Notes: a model not told the origin generated them from the sequence alone. A DNA stretch of 64,000 nucleotides from an uncultured Prochlorococcus sp. (GCA_902596585.1 CACJUL010000003.1:1-64000); one strand, 5' to 3'; numbered from the stretch's first letter, positions 1 through 7,225 are shown. Translations and numbers: made by a program.

Positions 1-280
1 TTCCCTTGAGGGGACTGTTATGGGAAATATATCTGTTTGGGTTACTTTCAAATTTTGCCGCCAGCCTGAAAAGTTGCAGAAGACAATCTTTACTGAAGGG
101 GTCTATTGAAATTACATGTCTGTCCAATAACTCATATAGAAATTCCGCTCTTTCCTTTATTTCAGATAATAAATTCTGAGGATGAGTGAAGCCGTAAATA
201 TCAGGTCCGATTCTTGAAAAAGAAAATGATTTTTCCTTATGTAAGGTTTTTACTTTATATGATCCCAAAATATTAAAGTT
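1..280 (-). CDS. Partial unrecognised protein running off the left edge
   Basis: An uninterrupted minus-strand reading frame of about 93 codons runs from just after a TAG at 281-283 to the window edge. It has normal amino-acid variety, including GPDIYGFTHPQNLL and LLDRHVISIDPSSKDC. There is no ATG near its beginning; a TTG at 266-268 is the first usable start, so this may be a 5'-truncated gene rather than a complete one. I do not recognise the family. The frame ends beyond position 1. Confidence 0.45.
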
Positions 281-410
281 CTAAAATTTGTACCGATAAC
301 TACATTTTTATAAACAAAAACCAATAAAGACAACTAATTACAAAGAAAAATCTCAGAAAAAGTCCAATAATTATAAATTTCTGTATAGAACTAATACAGG
401 AAATAAATAA

Positions 411-460
411 AATATTAAAAACTAGAGGTCCTATCCTCTGAAGTTTAGATCGACTATCAA
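411..460 (-). promoter_or_regulatory. GTCGATCTA-box/hairpin element, copy a
   Basis: On the minus strand the box TTGATAGTCGATCTAA (445-460) is followed after 5 nt by a 5-bp hairpin AGAGG/CCTCT (424-439) and a T-rich tract. The same order is seen in six other places in the first 10 kb. TAAACT just after the box could serve as a -10 hexamer. No start codon follows closely, so this copy looks orphaned. Confidence 0.4.
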
Positions 461-512
461 TCAAAAAAAGTTAGAACTAGAATTATTAGCTATTAATTAA
501 TAAAGAATATTA

Positions 513-662
513 ATGAACCTAAAAATCAATATAAATTTTTTAGAAAAATATTTAGCTAATTTTGTAAATGATATTGAATATAAAAGGATTACTAAAAAAT
601 TAAAAGAATATGATTTAATGGCGGACGTTGATGATCAAAGATTTCATCATTTTTGTTCTTAA
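513..662 (+). CDS. Small hypothetical protein, 49 aa
   Basis: ATG at 513 opens a 49-codon frame (MNLKININ to HHFCS) ending at TAA 660-662. It is charged and lysine-rich with no signal peptide or membrane segment. I do not recognise it. A longer overlapping frame (628-816) runs through a GC-rich tandem repeat and is less convincing because its second half encodes RGALGGALGGAL from the repeat. Island position and small size make this a tentative gene. Confidence 0.35.
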   Translation: MNLKININFLEKYLANFVNDIEYKRITKKLKEYDLMADVDDQRFHHFCS

Positions 663-733
663 ACATAATTTATGGTCGAGATTGAAAAACATCATTATTT
701 ACGACCTTATTAAAATAGACACTAGGTCGTTGA

Positions 734-769
734 GGGGAGCGCTAGGGGGAGCGCTAGGGGGAGCGCTAA
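734..769 (+). repeat. Perfect 12-bp tandem repeat, three units
   Basis: Three units of GGGGAGCGCTAG (last base A in unit 3) stand head to tail at 734-745, 746-757 and 758-769. Each contains the palindrome AGCGCT. The GC content is far above the surroundings. Related doublets with changed bases begin the other R1 copies. Confidence 0.9.
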
Positions 770-892
770 GATCTAATATAAGCTTAGATAACCTTCGAAG
801 ATTACGCCATAGCTAGTCTCAAACTCGTTCCACTAACTATAATTAGTTAAGACTATAACTAGATTCTCAAGGTTTTCTTAAAAATAACGCCC

Positions 893-940
893 AGTGCTTT
901 GGGAGCACTAGGTCGCAGGTTCGAATCCTGTCGCCCCGAC
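893..940 (+). repeat. tRNA-Pro(UGG) 3'-half fragment, best preserved copy
   Basis: Reads as anticodon stem AGTGC, loop TTTGGGA (anticodon TGG), stem GCACT, variable loop, T arm GCAGG-TTCGAAT-CCTGT, acceptor CGCCCCG and discriminator A. The D arm and the 5' acceptor strand are missing upstream, so it cannot make a functional tRNA. All paired arms present are intact. This is the reference copy for the dispersed family. Confidence 0.9.
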
Positions 941-960
941 TTAATCAAAACCAAGTCATA

Positions 961-987
961 GGCAGCCATCCCAAGGTTGCCTTTTTT
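961..987 (+). terminator. Intrinsic terminator of R1 copy 1
   Basis: GGCAGCC and GGTTGCC pair over 7 bp (one G-U) with loop ATCCCAA, then TTTTTT. It lies 20 bp after the tRNA fragment, which suggests that the original tRNA terminator was copied with the tRNA 3' end. Confidence 0.75.
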
Positions 988-1011
988 ATTTCTCATTTGT
1001 CTTAAAAACTC

Positions 1012-1044
1012 AAATAGCGATTAAATAGCGATTAAATAGCGATT
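1012..1044 (+). repeat. 11-bp tandem repeat, three units
   Basis: AAATAGCGATT is repeated three times without change at 1012-1022, 1023-1033 and 1034-1044. The flank TTATTTGTATAGCTTTG recurs near 10,310 beside another tRNA fragment, so this stretch belongs to the same family of duplicated island DNA. Function unknown. Confidence 0.9.
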
Positions 1045-1091
1045 ATTTGTATAGCTTTGATATACCTAGTAGGCTTAATCGCTTATTATCG

Positions 1092-1355
1092 CTACCATTT
1101 TGGCTCAGTAACTTGCCACCCCGCAGTAATTAATTGTTGATACTCTTTGCGAGCTTCATCTATTTTAATTTCTTTTCTAGTTTTCATAAGCGGTGGCGAT
1201 TCTCCGTTAGAACCAACAACAATTCCACTATCAACGAACATATATTCAAAAAACTTATCCTTATTTTTTTTATTCTTTGTAAAACGTCTTACCTCAGTCC
1301 AGTTTGGACATATTAACCATGCCTCTGCAGTAACTTTCCTGGAGTCTTTATCCAT
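1092..1355 (-). CDS. DUF1651-type protein, 87 aa
   Basis: An intact 87-residue protein with the pattern AWLICP...V-RF near the start, SPPLM-TRKE in the middle, and DEARKEYQQLITAGW near the end. I associate this with DUF1651, a small family of marine picocyanobacteria with no known function. Broken relatives in this window (14,061-14,281; 14,811-15,146; 20,421-20,679) keep the same landmarks. It sits between R1 copy 1 and a thermonuclease gene, 10 bp downstream of the latter on the same strand. Family call moderate; function unknown. Confidence 0.65.
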   Translation of the reverse strand: MDKDSRKVTAEAWLICPNWTEVRRFTKNKKNKDKFFEYMFVDSGIVVGSNGESPPLMKTRKEIKIDEARKEYQQLITAGWQVTEPKW

Positions 1356-1365
1356 TTATTTCCCT

Positions 1366-1761
1366 TTATTTCTTGCTCCATTCACATTGATAGGCGTATT
1401 TCTTATATATTTTCCCATATCCTTTTTCAAGGATAAGTTCTTGAATATTAACTCCGTTTTTAAATAATTCACCAACAGTTCTTCCATATTTATCTTTAGT
1501 GATTCTTTTAATAGAAACTTTCTCATTAGACACTAATTTATTCACAAAATCTCTCGCCTCTCTAGCTGGAATAGGATCCGCCTGCGAACCTTTTAACTCT
1601 GGAGTATCTATACAAGCCAATCTTATCTTTTCTCCCTTTGAAGTAGTACAAGTATCTCCGTCATAGCAGTCTTTTATAAAAACAATTGGAAATGATGCAA
1701 ATACTGGTTCAGAAGTAGGTAAAGCGAGAGCAGCTAATAAAGGAATAAAAAATCTCTTCAA
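1366..1761 (-). CDS. Secreted thermonuclease (SNase-like)
   Basis: Staphylococcal-nuclease-fold protein that would cut DNA or RNA outside the cytoplasm. The signal peptide is KRFFIPLLAALALPT...VFA. Then come the Ca-site motif DCYDGDTC, the catalytic arginine region IRLACIDTPE, the REARDFV helix and DKYGRTVGEL, all normal for the family. I chose the TTG at 1759-1761 because it gives a clean signal peptide and follows a T-run; a GTG at 1780-1782 would add seven residues but lies inside a hairpin. A GTCGATCTA-type box lies directly upstream. The signal peptide resembles that of the DUF1330 protein at 7,508. Confidence 0.85.
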   Translation of the reverse strand: MKRFFIPLLAALALPTSEPVFASFPIVFIKDCYDGDTCTTSKGEKIRLACIDTPELKGSQADPIPAREARDFVNKLVSNEKVSIKRITKDKYGRTVGELFKNGVNIQELILEKGYGKIYKKYAYQCEWSKK

Positions 1762-1804
1762 AAAAAAGGAGCTAATTGCCACTTATTGTAGATCTACTAT
1801 CAAA
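1760..1804 (-). promoter_or_regulatory. GTCGATCTA-box/hairpin element, copy b (thermonuclease leader)
   Basis: Minus-strand order: TTTGATAGTAGATCTACAAT, where TACAAT is a good -10 hexamer, then a few bases, a short GGCAATTAGCTCC fold, and eight T. The T-run touches the TTG start of the nuclease gene. It looks like a promoter plus short structured leader shared with other island genes. Confidence 0.5.
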
Positions 1805-1824
1805 TTCTCGCCAATATTTACTTG

Positions 1825-2214
1825 CTAATCCCATAATGACAAATCTGAATCTCCTGATGATCTATGCATCCAATGGATTTTCCAAATTCCATCAATCTTT
1901 TTGAAGATGGAGGTAACAGTTGGCAAATCATCATTAGGAGTTCCTTTGTAAGAGAATTTTGCCCCAAGTGTAAAAACACACATTGCCACATCAGCAGAAA
2001 GAAATTCAAACCTATGAATTTTTGTAATTTCTGCTTTTTCCTGAACCACATCACCCGAACTCATCATTTCCTCGAATCCCTTTGCACTTATTGGATTCCC
2101 ACTAGGTCTAATGAATAGAAAATCTGAAGTGGCGTTATTTACAAAAAATGAGCCCATTTTCTCAGGTGTTGCTAGCTCATACAACATTGATTCAATTGTT
2201 TCTCTATCTGTCAT
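1825..2214 (-). CDS. NTF2-like/SnoaL-fold protein (DUF3804-like)
   Basis: A 129-residue protein beginning MTDRETIESMLYEL, with the family block DFLFIRPSGNPIS, a central AKFSYKGTPNDD strand and C-terminal IWKIHWMHRS. This is the cone-shaped NTF2/SnoaL fold, and the motifs recall DUF3804 of marine cyanobacteria and algae. No enzymatic role is established. It is complete with an ATG start; six T on the coding strand directly precede the ATG, as part of a shared leader element. Alternative: a ketosteroid-isomerase-like protein with unknown ligand. Confidence 0.7.
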   Translation of the reverse strand: MTDRETIESMLYELATPEKMGSFFVNNATSDFLFIRPSGNPISAKGFEEMMSSGDVVQEKAEITKIHRFEFLSADVAMCVFTLGAKFSYKGTPNDDLPTVTSIFKKIDGIWKIHWMHRSSGDSDLSLWD

Positions 2215-2246
2215 AAAAAAGTTTATTTGCCCTTATTGTAGATTTA
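2215..2246 (-). promoter_or_regulatory. GTCGATCTA-box leader, partial copy c
   Basis: On the minus strand AAATCTACAATAAGGGCAAA matches the downstream half of copy b (TCTACAATAAGTGGCAA). It ends in TTTTTT directly at the ATG of the NTF2-like gene. TACAAT is the likely -10. The upstream TTGATAG part is eroded. Confidence 0.45.
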
Positions 2247-2451
2247 ATTTTTTAAAAAAGCTTTTTTATTTACTAGCCTTGCAACCTTAAACACCAGGTC
2301 AAAGAAGGGGCTTTAGAGGGGGCTCTAAGTTCTATAAACATCTTGTATGATCTTCGAAGATTTAGCAATAAGCTGTCTCAAACTCGTTCCACCATCTATA
2401 ATTAGTCTAGGCTATAACTAAAGTCTCAAGGTTTTCTTAAAAATAACGCCC

Positions 2452-2499
2452 AGTGCTTTGGGAGAACTAGGTCGCAGGTTCGAATCCTGTCGCTCCGAC
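2452..2499 (+). repeat. tRNA-Pro(UGG) 3'-half fragment, copy 2
   Basis: Matches the 48-bp copy at 893-940 except GAACT for GCACT in the anticodon stem and CGCTCCG for CGCCCCG in the acceptor strand. Both changes break pairing, which shows drift without selection for tRNA function. Confidence 0.9.
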
Positions 2500-2521
2500 T
2501 CTTAAAAACCAAGTTATACTT

Positions 2522-2546
2522 GTGAGTCTCCCATGCTCGCTTTTTT
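2522..2546 (+). terminator. Terminator-like hairpin of R1 copy 2
   Basis: GTGAGT pairs with GCTCGC (6 bp, two G-U) around a loop of seven bases and is followed by TTTTTT. It occupies the same place as the terminator in copy 1. Confidence 0.55.
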
Positions 2547-2564
2547 ATTGTTTGATGTTTCATA

Positions 2565-2606
2565 CCCCAAAGGGTAGCTGAAAGGGTAGCTAGAATCTTC
2601 GAAGAT
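2565..2606 (+). repeat. Left-end fragment of R1 without tRNA part
   Basis: Doublet AAGGGTAGCTGAAAGGGTAGCT followed by the perfect palindrome ATCTTCGAAGAT (2595-2606). It matches the left end of R1 copy 4 (6957-7013) and stands alone directly after copy 2, so parts of R1 can be duplicated separately. Confidence 0.65.
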
Positions 2607-2984
2607 ACCCAATAGATGCTTATTTACTTCCTGCAAATAGAGAAAGAATTTAAATATCAACAACTCTATAAGGATTACCCTCAAGTGCCTCTATTGATTT
2701 AAATAATTCTCTCATTTTTGCTTTATTCTCTCTATTCAATAACACCAGTTAGAAGAATAGAAAAGAATGCTTAGATCACAGATAGAATAATTTGGCCTAG
2801 AGTCTTACTGTGATATTTTTTTAATTTATTGGCAGACGTCTTAGAAACTTCTCCTCGTAATTCCTGTATATGATCTGAGAATAAAGTTAAATAATTTATT
2901 TAGCAGTTGTTATCATTAATTTTTTTTTACAACTTACTCAGTTTTTTTTTTAAAGAAGTAAGTTAAGGTAAATTCATTAAGCTA
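2607..2984. other. Gap before the SPFH cassette
   Basis: No convincing gene. A minus-strand frame at 2650-2745 (GTG start, 31 codons, ending EGNPYRVVDI) could be a relic. An inverted repeat ATCACAG (2775-2781) / CTGTGAT (2818-2824) followed by a T-run may be a terminator or an operator. The rest is AT-rich with no feature I can name. Confidence 0.4.
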
Positions 2985-3980
2985 GTGACAGAAATATTAA
3001 GATGTGACGTTGATCCAAAAGAATTCATTGTATGGAAACACCCTATAAATAAACCCGCTTATGGATCTCAAATATTAGTACAAGAATCTCAAGTTGGATT
3101 GCTTTTATCATCAGGTGAACTTGTAGGTACGCTTGAACCGGGATCTTATCCAATAGAATCTCCAAATATCCCCTTATTGAGAAGATTAATACCTGGTGGT
3201 GAGAACTCAATTCCCTACGACATTTGGTTTTCAACTTGTATAAATTCAACTGAATATACATGGGGGACTAGAGATCCTATTCAAGTATTTGATAATACAT
3301 ACAATGTTCTGGTGCCTATTGGCTGTTATGGTAGCTCTAGAATAAAAATAACAGACTTTCAAAGTTTTTTTCATCAAGTTGCTGGCACCTCTCGTTCATA
3401 CAAAACAAAAGATTTAAGAGACTTTATTCTTCCTTTTATTGAAAGAGAAATTGACCAATCGATATCAGAGGCAGCCCAAAATAATAACGTCTTTAATCTC
3501 AGCTCTTCTACAAAACGACTCTCAAACGAATGTGGAATTCGTTTGAAATCTTCCTTAAAAAAATTTGGTATTGAATTTGGCGAACTATTCATACAAGGTA
3601 TTTCAGTAATAAGTGACGACCCAACCTTTATTGAAATCAAGAAAGCATTAAGTACAGCTTCATCAATAAATATTAAAGGAGGGGCTATTTCAAATAATAA
3701 AGAAACTTATAGTCTTGAAAGGAGTTTTGATGTTCTTGAAAATGCCTCAAAAAATGATTCTGGCGTTGCTGGGTCATTCATCGGAGCAGGGGTTGGGCTG
3801 GGAGCAGGTTTAAATCTTGCCAATAATATGAGTCCTTTAGATAATCAAAATGCCAGCTCAGAAAATATAGGGAAATCGGTTGAAGAAAGATTAAAAAGTT
3901 TAAAATCTCTTCATGATCAAGGATTAATAAGTGATGATGAATACAATCAAAAACGTTCAAGCATTTTAAGTGAACTTTAA
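2985..3980 (+). CDS. SPFH-domain protein with C-terminal SHOCT domain
   Basis: A 331-residue protein. Residues about 1-220 match the SPFH/virion-core-like family (YdjI type): start with D-KEFIVWKHP, QILVQESQVGLLL, G-Y-IES-NIPLLR. A glycine-rich segment (GSFIGAGVGLGAGLNLAN) follows, and a SHOCT module closes the protein (ERLKSLKSLHDQGLISDDEY). These proteins gather at membranes and are often linked to membrane stress. GTG at 2985 is used; no ATG fits. It heads a four-gene same-strand run (2,985-5,788) with a 2-bp gap to the next gene. Domain call strong, cell role inferred. Confidence 0.8.
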   Translation: MTEILRCDVDPKEFIVWKHPINKPAYGSQILVQESQVGLLLSSGELVGTLEPGSYPIESPNIPLLRRLIPGGENSIPYDIWFSTCINSTEYTWGTRDPIQVFDNTYNVLVPIGCYGSSRIKITDFQSFFHQVAGTSRSYKTKDLRDFILPFIEREIDQSISEAAQNNNVFNLSSSTKRLSNECGIRLKSSLKKFGIEFGELFIQGISVISDDPTFIEIKKALSTASSINIKGGAISNNKETYSLERSFDVLENASKNDSGVAGSFIGAGVGLGAGLNLANNMSPLDNQNASSENIGKSVEERLKSLKSLHDQGLISDDEYNQKRSSILSEL

Positions 3981-3982
3981 AT

Positions 3983-4636
3983 ATGCGATATAATAGCCCC
4001 ATATTTTATTCCCTCCTTTTACTAGCATTTTGTTATGTATTGCTAGGAAAAATTGATATTTCCTTTATATTTTTTTCAATAGCCTTAATAGAAAACAGTC
4101 TAAGTCTAAGATTCTACCCAGTATCTAGAAGAGTTTCAGACCAGAATGATTTTAGATTTAGTTATGCAGAAGTCGCATCTAAAATTTATTATCCAATCTC
4201 ATTAATAATTAGTTATTTGATTTATGTTGTAGTAGCAAATTTTTATAATAACAGCGATGTAAAATTAATTTTTTTATTAGTTATCTTAGGGCTTTTCATT
4301 ATTTTTAGAATTACAGCAAATGAATTTTTAGATTATTTAGAGAAAAAGAATTTAGTTAAAAATAAAAACTTAACTAAGATTAAAGAAGCTAAAGATATCA
4401 TTACAAATAATAAGAATGATATTTTACACCAAATCAAACTAATTAAAAATTTTGATTTAGGAACTGAAGAGAAAATATTAATTAATGATATTTACGACCA
4501 AATAAAATACACCTCCAGAGAAATAGAAGACTCAATCCTAGATGATATGAAAGAGTTAAACCAAATAATTAGCTCAAATACAGAAGAAAATTCAATGATT
4601 GTGAGAATATTAAAAAAAATAAGTAACAAACTGTAA
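3983..4636 (+). CDS. Membrane protein with C-terminal coiled coil
   Basis: A 217-residue protein, 2 bp after the SPFH gene. About four hydrophobic stretches occupy residues 1-120 (around FYSLLLLAFCYVLLG, ISFIFFSIALIE, LIISYLIYVVVANF and LIFLLVILGLFIIF). The C-terminal hundred residues are highly charged and helical. No named family is recognised. The layout of membrane anchor plus coiled coil next to an SPFH protein recalls YdjH of the Bacillus ydjFGHI operon, which is an analogy only. Confidence 0.65.
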   Translation: MRYNSPIFYSLLLLAFCYVLLGKIDISFIFFSIALIENSLSLRFYPVSRRVSDQNDFRFSYAEVASKIYYPISLIISYLIYVVVANFYNNSDVKLIFLLVILGLFIIFRITANEFLDYLEKKNLVKNKNLTKIKEAKDIITNNKNDILHQIKLIKNFDLGTEEKILINDIYDQIKYTSREIEDSILDDMKELNQIISSNTEENSMIVRILKKISNKL

Positions 4637-4706
4637 AATCATTATTTTTTTTCAAACGAGTTAAGCTTTGAAATTTATAAGATAAACGGAATTTATTTAA
4701 TTAACA

Positions 4707-5366
4707 ATGGCAAAAAAAAGCGATATAGCAAAATATTTTTCTAGAGAATTTTGGACTAAAACTGCTGCATGGTTAATTATTCCTGGCATAATATGTTTTC
4801 CTCTTGAAGCCGCAGGCCTAGGAGTTATTTTACTTGTTGGTGGAGGTTGGGTTGTGAATTCAAAATTACTTGGAGGCTTAACCGATAAAGATATAGAAGA
4901 TGAATACAAACATTTCGCTGAAAAAAATTTTGAAACTGCTCAAAAAGCATGCGGAATAGATGAACGAATGCTTGTACAAACTCAAGATTGGTTTTGGTTT
5001 ATCCCAAATGTGGAGATGGAAGGTAATGAGCCAAAATACAGAAAGGGAGATGATGGAATGGTTAGATCAAATACAAGAGGTATATGCATACTTAATTACG
5101 GAAAAGACCAAATCTTCTCTTGGGAACAATTAACTAATATTGAGACAGGACTTGTATCATATGTAGATACATCAGAATATTATTATAAAGACGTAATTGG
5201 CATGGAAATAGATCAAGGTACTACGCTTACTTTAAGAACTGCAGGAGGTCCAAAAAGCTATATGATTGCTGGAGGTAAAGATAATAAAGAATCAGGTGAC
5301 TCTGAAAGAGCGAGAACAGTTATTTCAGCTGTTAGACAAATGTTAAGAGAGAAGAAAAAGAGTTAA
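4707..5366 (+). CDS. Membrane-anchored protein of unknown function in the SPFH cassette
   Basis: A 219-residue protein. One or two hydrophobic segments lie near the N terminus (TAAWLIIPGIICFPLEAAG; LGVILLVGGGWVV), followed by a soluble part. In it a strand-rich block (DWFWFIPNVEMEG...GICILNYGKDQIFSW) resembles a PH-like fold that reads out membranes. It ends in a basic tail. Third gene of the run; its neighbours suggest a shared membrane role. Not recognised by name. Confidence 0.6.
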   Translation: MAKKSDIAKYFSREFWTKTAAWLIIPGIICFPLEAAGLGVILLVGGGWVVNSKLLGGLTDKDIEDEYKHFAEKNFETAQKACGIDERMLVQTQDWFWFIPNVEMEGNEPKYRKGDDGMVRSNTRGICILNYGKDQIFSWEQLTNIETGLVSYVDTSEYYYKDVIGMEIDQGTTLTLRTAGGPKSYMIAGGKDNKESGDSERARTVISAVRQMLREKKKS

Positions 5367-5398
5367 TAAATAAAAAAAAATTTAATTCCAATTAAGAT

Positions 5399-5788
5399 AT
5401 GCCAACCTGTATATACTGCACTGCTCCATACAATACTGAAGAAACTATTTGTAAATATTGTGATGCACCCATCTTTAAAAATAAAAATATTAACGAGAGT
5501 CTCCTAAATAATTTAAGTACAATAGGTTTATCAGATGATGGGAAAGATATTCTTAAAACGATAGGTAATTATTCAAGGTCTATAAGGAAATTAAGATTCA
5601 GTCATTCTAATCTAAATGATTTAATAGATCTTGATGATGACATTGAATCTCTTGATAATAATGAATTAATCAAAAATAGATTTTCCGATTTATTAGCTCA
5701 CGTATCTGATCAATACATCTTAAAGAATTCAATTATTTTATTTGGAGAAACAAAACAACTATTCAGAAAATATAGAATTGAAAATTAG
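5399..5788 (+). CDS. Zinc-ribbon protein
   Basis: A 129-residue protein. The N terminus has CIYC (residues 4-7) and CKYC (18-21), a four-cysteine zinc ribbon with 10 residues between the pairs. The rest is helical and acidic (LDDDIESLDNNE) with no membrane segment. It is the last gene of the SPFH cassette. SPFH, SHOCT and zinc-ribbon modules often travel together in bacteria, so the ribbon probably serves protein contacts rather than DNA binding. Exact function unknown. Confidence 0.65.
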   Translation: MPTCIYCTAPYNTEETICKYCDAPIFKNKNINESLLNNLSTIGLSDDGKDILKTIGNYSRSIRKLRFSHSNLNDLIDLDDDIESLDNNELIKNRFSDLLAHVSDQYILKNSIILFGETKQLFRKYRIEN

Positions 5789-6059
5789 TTTCTCGCTCTG
5801 GCTTTTCTAAAGTGCACATAATAAAAGCCAAAAATTCCAAGTAATTTTGAGCAGGTAATTCCCCTAAAATCATTAAATAGAGTGCAAATTTTTTGATATT
5901 TTATAAAATCAAGGCATATGGGATTGGATGCAGATTCATTTAAAAAATGAATTGGATTGCAGATCCCTCAAATTTACTCAAAAAGACTTGTACTCACTAC
6001 CATAATTACACTTTTCCATTAATAGGATTTTAATATTTTCCTAGCAAGATATTTTTTTT
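5789..6059. other. Gap between zinc-ribbon gene and R1 copy 3
   Basis: No gene seen. An 8-bp inverted repeat TGGCTTTT (5799-5806) / AAAAGCCA (5823-5830) lies just after the stop of the zinc-ribbon gene, without a T-run on the plus strand. The remainder is AT-rich. Confidence 0.4.
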
Positions 6060-6320
6060 CAAGGCAGCTTGAAGGAATTAGGTAAAGAGAGTTCTTAGGT
6101 CTATTTACATCCTGTATGATCTTCTAAGATTATGCATTATAAGTTGTCTCAAACTCTTTCCAATATCAATTATTTGTTAAGACTAGGATAAGATTCTCAA
6201 GCAATTCTTAAAAATAAAGCCCATTGCTTTGGGGGCACTAGGTCGCAGGTTGAAATCCTGTCGCCATTACTCTATAGTCCAACTCATAAAAGCCTTTTTA
6301 AGCCTGTTTTTTTTGAATAG
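6060..6320 (+). repeat. Composite repeat R1, copy 3 (decayed)
   Basis: Keeps ACATCCTGTATGATCTTCTAAGA, TTGTCTCAAACTCTTTCCA, GATTCTCAAG...TTCTTAAAAATAA and the tRNA fragment in the order of copies 1 and 2. The palindrome has one change and the G-rich doublet is hardly visible. Followed by a weak AGCC/T-run end. Confidence 0.65.
6223..6270 (+). repeat. tRNA-Pro(UGG) 3'-half fragment, copy 3
   Basis: Same 48-bp frame with ATTGC in the 5' anticodon stem, GGCACT in the 3' side, GGTTGAAAT in the T loop, and CGCCATTAC at the acceptor end. More decayed than copies 1 and 2. Confidence 0.85.
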
Positions 6321-6466
6321 ATTCCGTCTCCAGAGAGAGTGGACAAAAAATGAATTTATAAAAAATCTGGGATGTATTTATTTAAGGAAAGTACTCAATA
6401 AATAGAAAGATTAAAAAATCACAATTATGATTTATATTATTAGATGTTTAAGACTATTAAATTTTT

Positions 6467-6775
6467 ATGGTTAATGCTTCTTTAAATTGGGCTTCAATTG
6501 TAGGGATCATTTTGGCTTTAGCAGGTTTGTTTATTTTCTCCAATTTCTCTTCAAAACAATATAGTTGGGCTCCACTTATTGGAGCTATAAGTCTCCTATG
6601 TGGTGGGATACTATTTTTTCAAGGATGGAGATTAGATCCAATACTTCAGTTCTCGCAATTTCTACTTGCAGGTTCCAATGTCTTTCTAATCTACATCCTT
6701 TTCAATAAGGGGAAAGGATCAAATCACGATAGTTTAAAAAGAGTGAAAACACCTGCTCAGAAAATAATAAAGTAA
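6467..6775 (+). CDS. ycf66: Ycf66-like membrane protein
   Basis: A 102-residue protein matching the Ycf66 family: NWASIVGIILALAG at the start and the hallmark GGILFFQGWRLDPILQFSQ in the middle, with three or four membrane spans. Ycf66 is conserved in cyanobacteria and some plastids; its role is not settled. It is slightly short, with a basic tail (RVKTPAQKIIK). It stands alone on the plus strand between R1 copies 3 and 4, so a conserved gene is embedded in the repeat-rich zone. Confidence 0.8.
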   Translation: MVNASLNWASIVGIILALAGLFIFSNFSSKQYSWAPLIGAISLLCGGILFFQGWRLDPILQFSQFLLAGSNVFLIYILFNKGKGSNHDSLKRVKTPAQKIIK

Positions 6776-6860
6776 TTCTTTATATATTTCGTGAATATTA
6801 ATTCAGATTTTTACCAAAGGATAAATTAAAATTTTTAATAAACTTTTTAAAAGAAATTCA

Positions 6861-6905
6861 CAAAAAAAGGAGATATTTGCGCCTTAATTTAGATCGACTT
6901 TCCAA
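6861..6905 (-). promoter_or_regulatory. GTCGATCTA-box/hairpin element, copy d
   Basis: Minus strand: GGAAAGTCGATCTAA, then ATTAA, then GGCGCAAATATCTCC and seven T. The next codon is a GTG whose frame stops after three more codons, so the gene once driven by this leader appears to be lost. Confidence 0.4.
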
Positions 6906-6949
6906 ATAAACCTTCAGATTACAAACCTAGTTAATACAGAACACTAGAT

Positions 6950-7150
6950 CATACAGGGGGTTAGCTGCAGGGGTAGCTAGAGTCTATAAACACCTTATAT
7001 AAACTTCGAAGATATACTCATATTTAGTCTAAGGCTTCTTACGTAATATGTAGACAATAAAGCCTATGACAAGGATTTAAAGAAATCTCATTTAATAGAT
7101 CGAGTCCTTTGGGAACACTAGGTGATGATCGAATACCGCCTCCAACTTAT
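6950..7150 (+). repeat. Composite repeat R1, copy 4 (decayed)
   Basis: Opens with GGGTTAGCTGCAGGGGTAGC, then AGTCTATAAACACCTTATAT, ACTTCGAAGAT (7003-7013), a drifted middle, and a poor tRNA fragment. The left end is well kept while the right end is nearly lost, the opposite of copy 3. Confidence 0.6.
7103..7146 (+). repeat. tRNA-Pro 3'-half fragment, copy 4 (poor)
   Basis: AGTCCTTTGGGAACACTAGG is still clear (anticodon arm), while the T arm is reduced to TGATGATCGAATACC. Identified from position in R1 copy 4 and the anticodon arm. Confidence 0.65.
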
Positions 7151-7222
7151 AGAGGTAAAAGAGGTGGAAGATATACTGAAGATAAGACTAAAGATGGCAG
7201 ACCTTTTAGGAGGTATTTTTAA
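7136..7222 (+). pseudogene. Possible coding remnant, basic C-terminal tail
   Basis: The frame reads PPPTYRGKRGGRYTED and then GRPFRRYF before TAA at 7220-7222. The glycine/arginine-rich tail looks like the C terminus of a small protein, but the start is missing and the frame begins inside the decayed tRNA fragment. I cannot name the parent gene. Confidence 0.3.
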
Positions 7223-7225
7223 TAA

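Larger units (their letters stand above)
725..990 (+). repeat. Composite repeat R1, copy 1
   Basis: About 265 bp shared, with drift, with 2290-2550, 6060-6320 and 6950-7150. Order: three 12-bp G-rich repeats (734-769), a CTTCGAAGATTA palindrome arm (about 793), a run reading CTCAAACTCGTTCCA, the segment CTCAAGGTTTTCTTAAAAAT, the 48-bp tRNA-Pro 3' half (893-940), and a terminator hairpin. The tRNA 5' half is replaced by non-tRNA sequence. It resembles an attachment-site scar of an element that integrates in a tRNA 3' end. Confidence 0.75.
2290..2550 (+). repeat. Composite repeat R1, copy 2
   Basis: Second copy of R1. G-rich doublet (AGGGGCTTTAG / AGGGGGCTCTAAG), TCTATAAACATCTTGTATG, perfect palindrome ATCTTCGAAGAT (2350-2361), CTCAAACTCGTTCCA, CTCAAGGTTTTCTTAAAAAT, tRNA-Pro fragment, then terminator. 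Very close to copy 1 over the right 150 bp. Confidence 0.75.

Noticed and set aside
628-816. A 62-codon plus-strand frame through the 12-bp tandem repeat
   Set aside because: Half of it is the repeat-encoded RGALGGALGGAL; it overlaps a cleaner small frame and the R1 repeat, so it is probably not a gene.
893-940. A functional tRNA-Pro gene
   Set aside because: The D arm and the 5' acceptor strand are missing; upstream bases do not pair with CGCCCCG.
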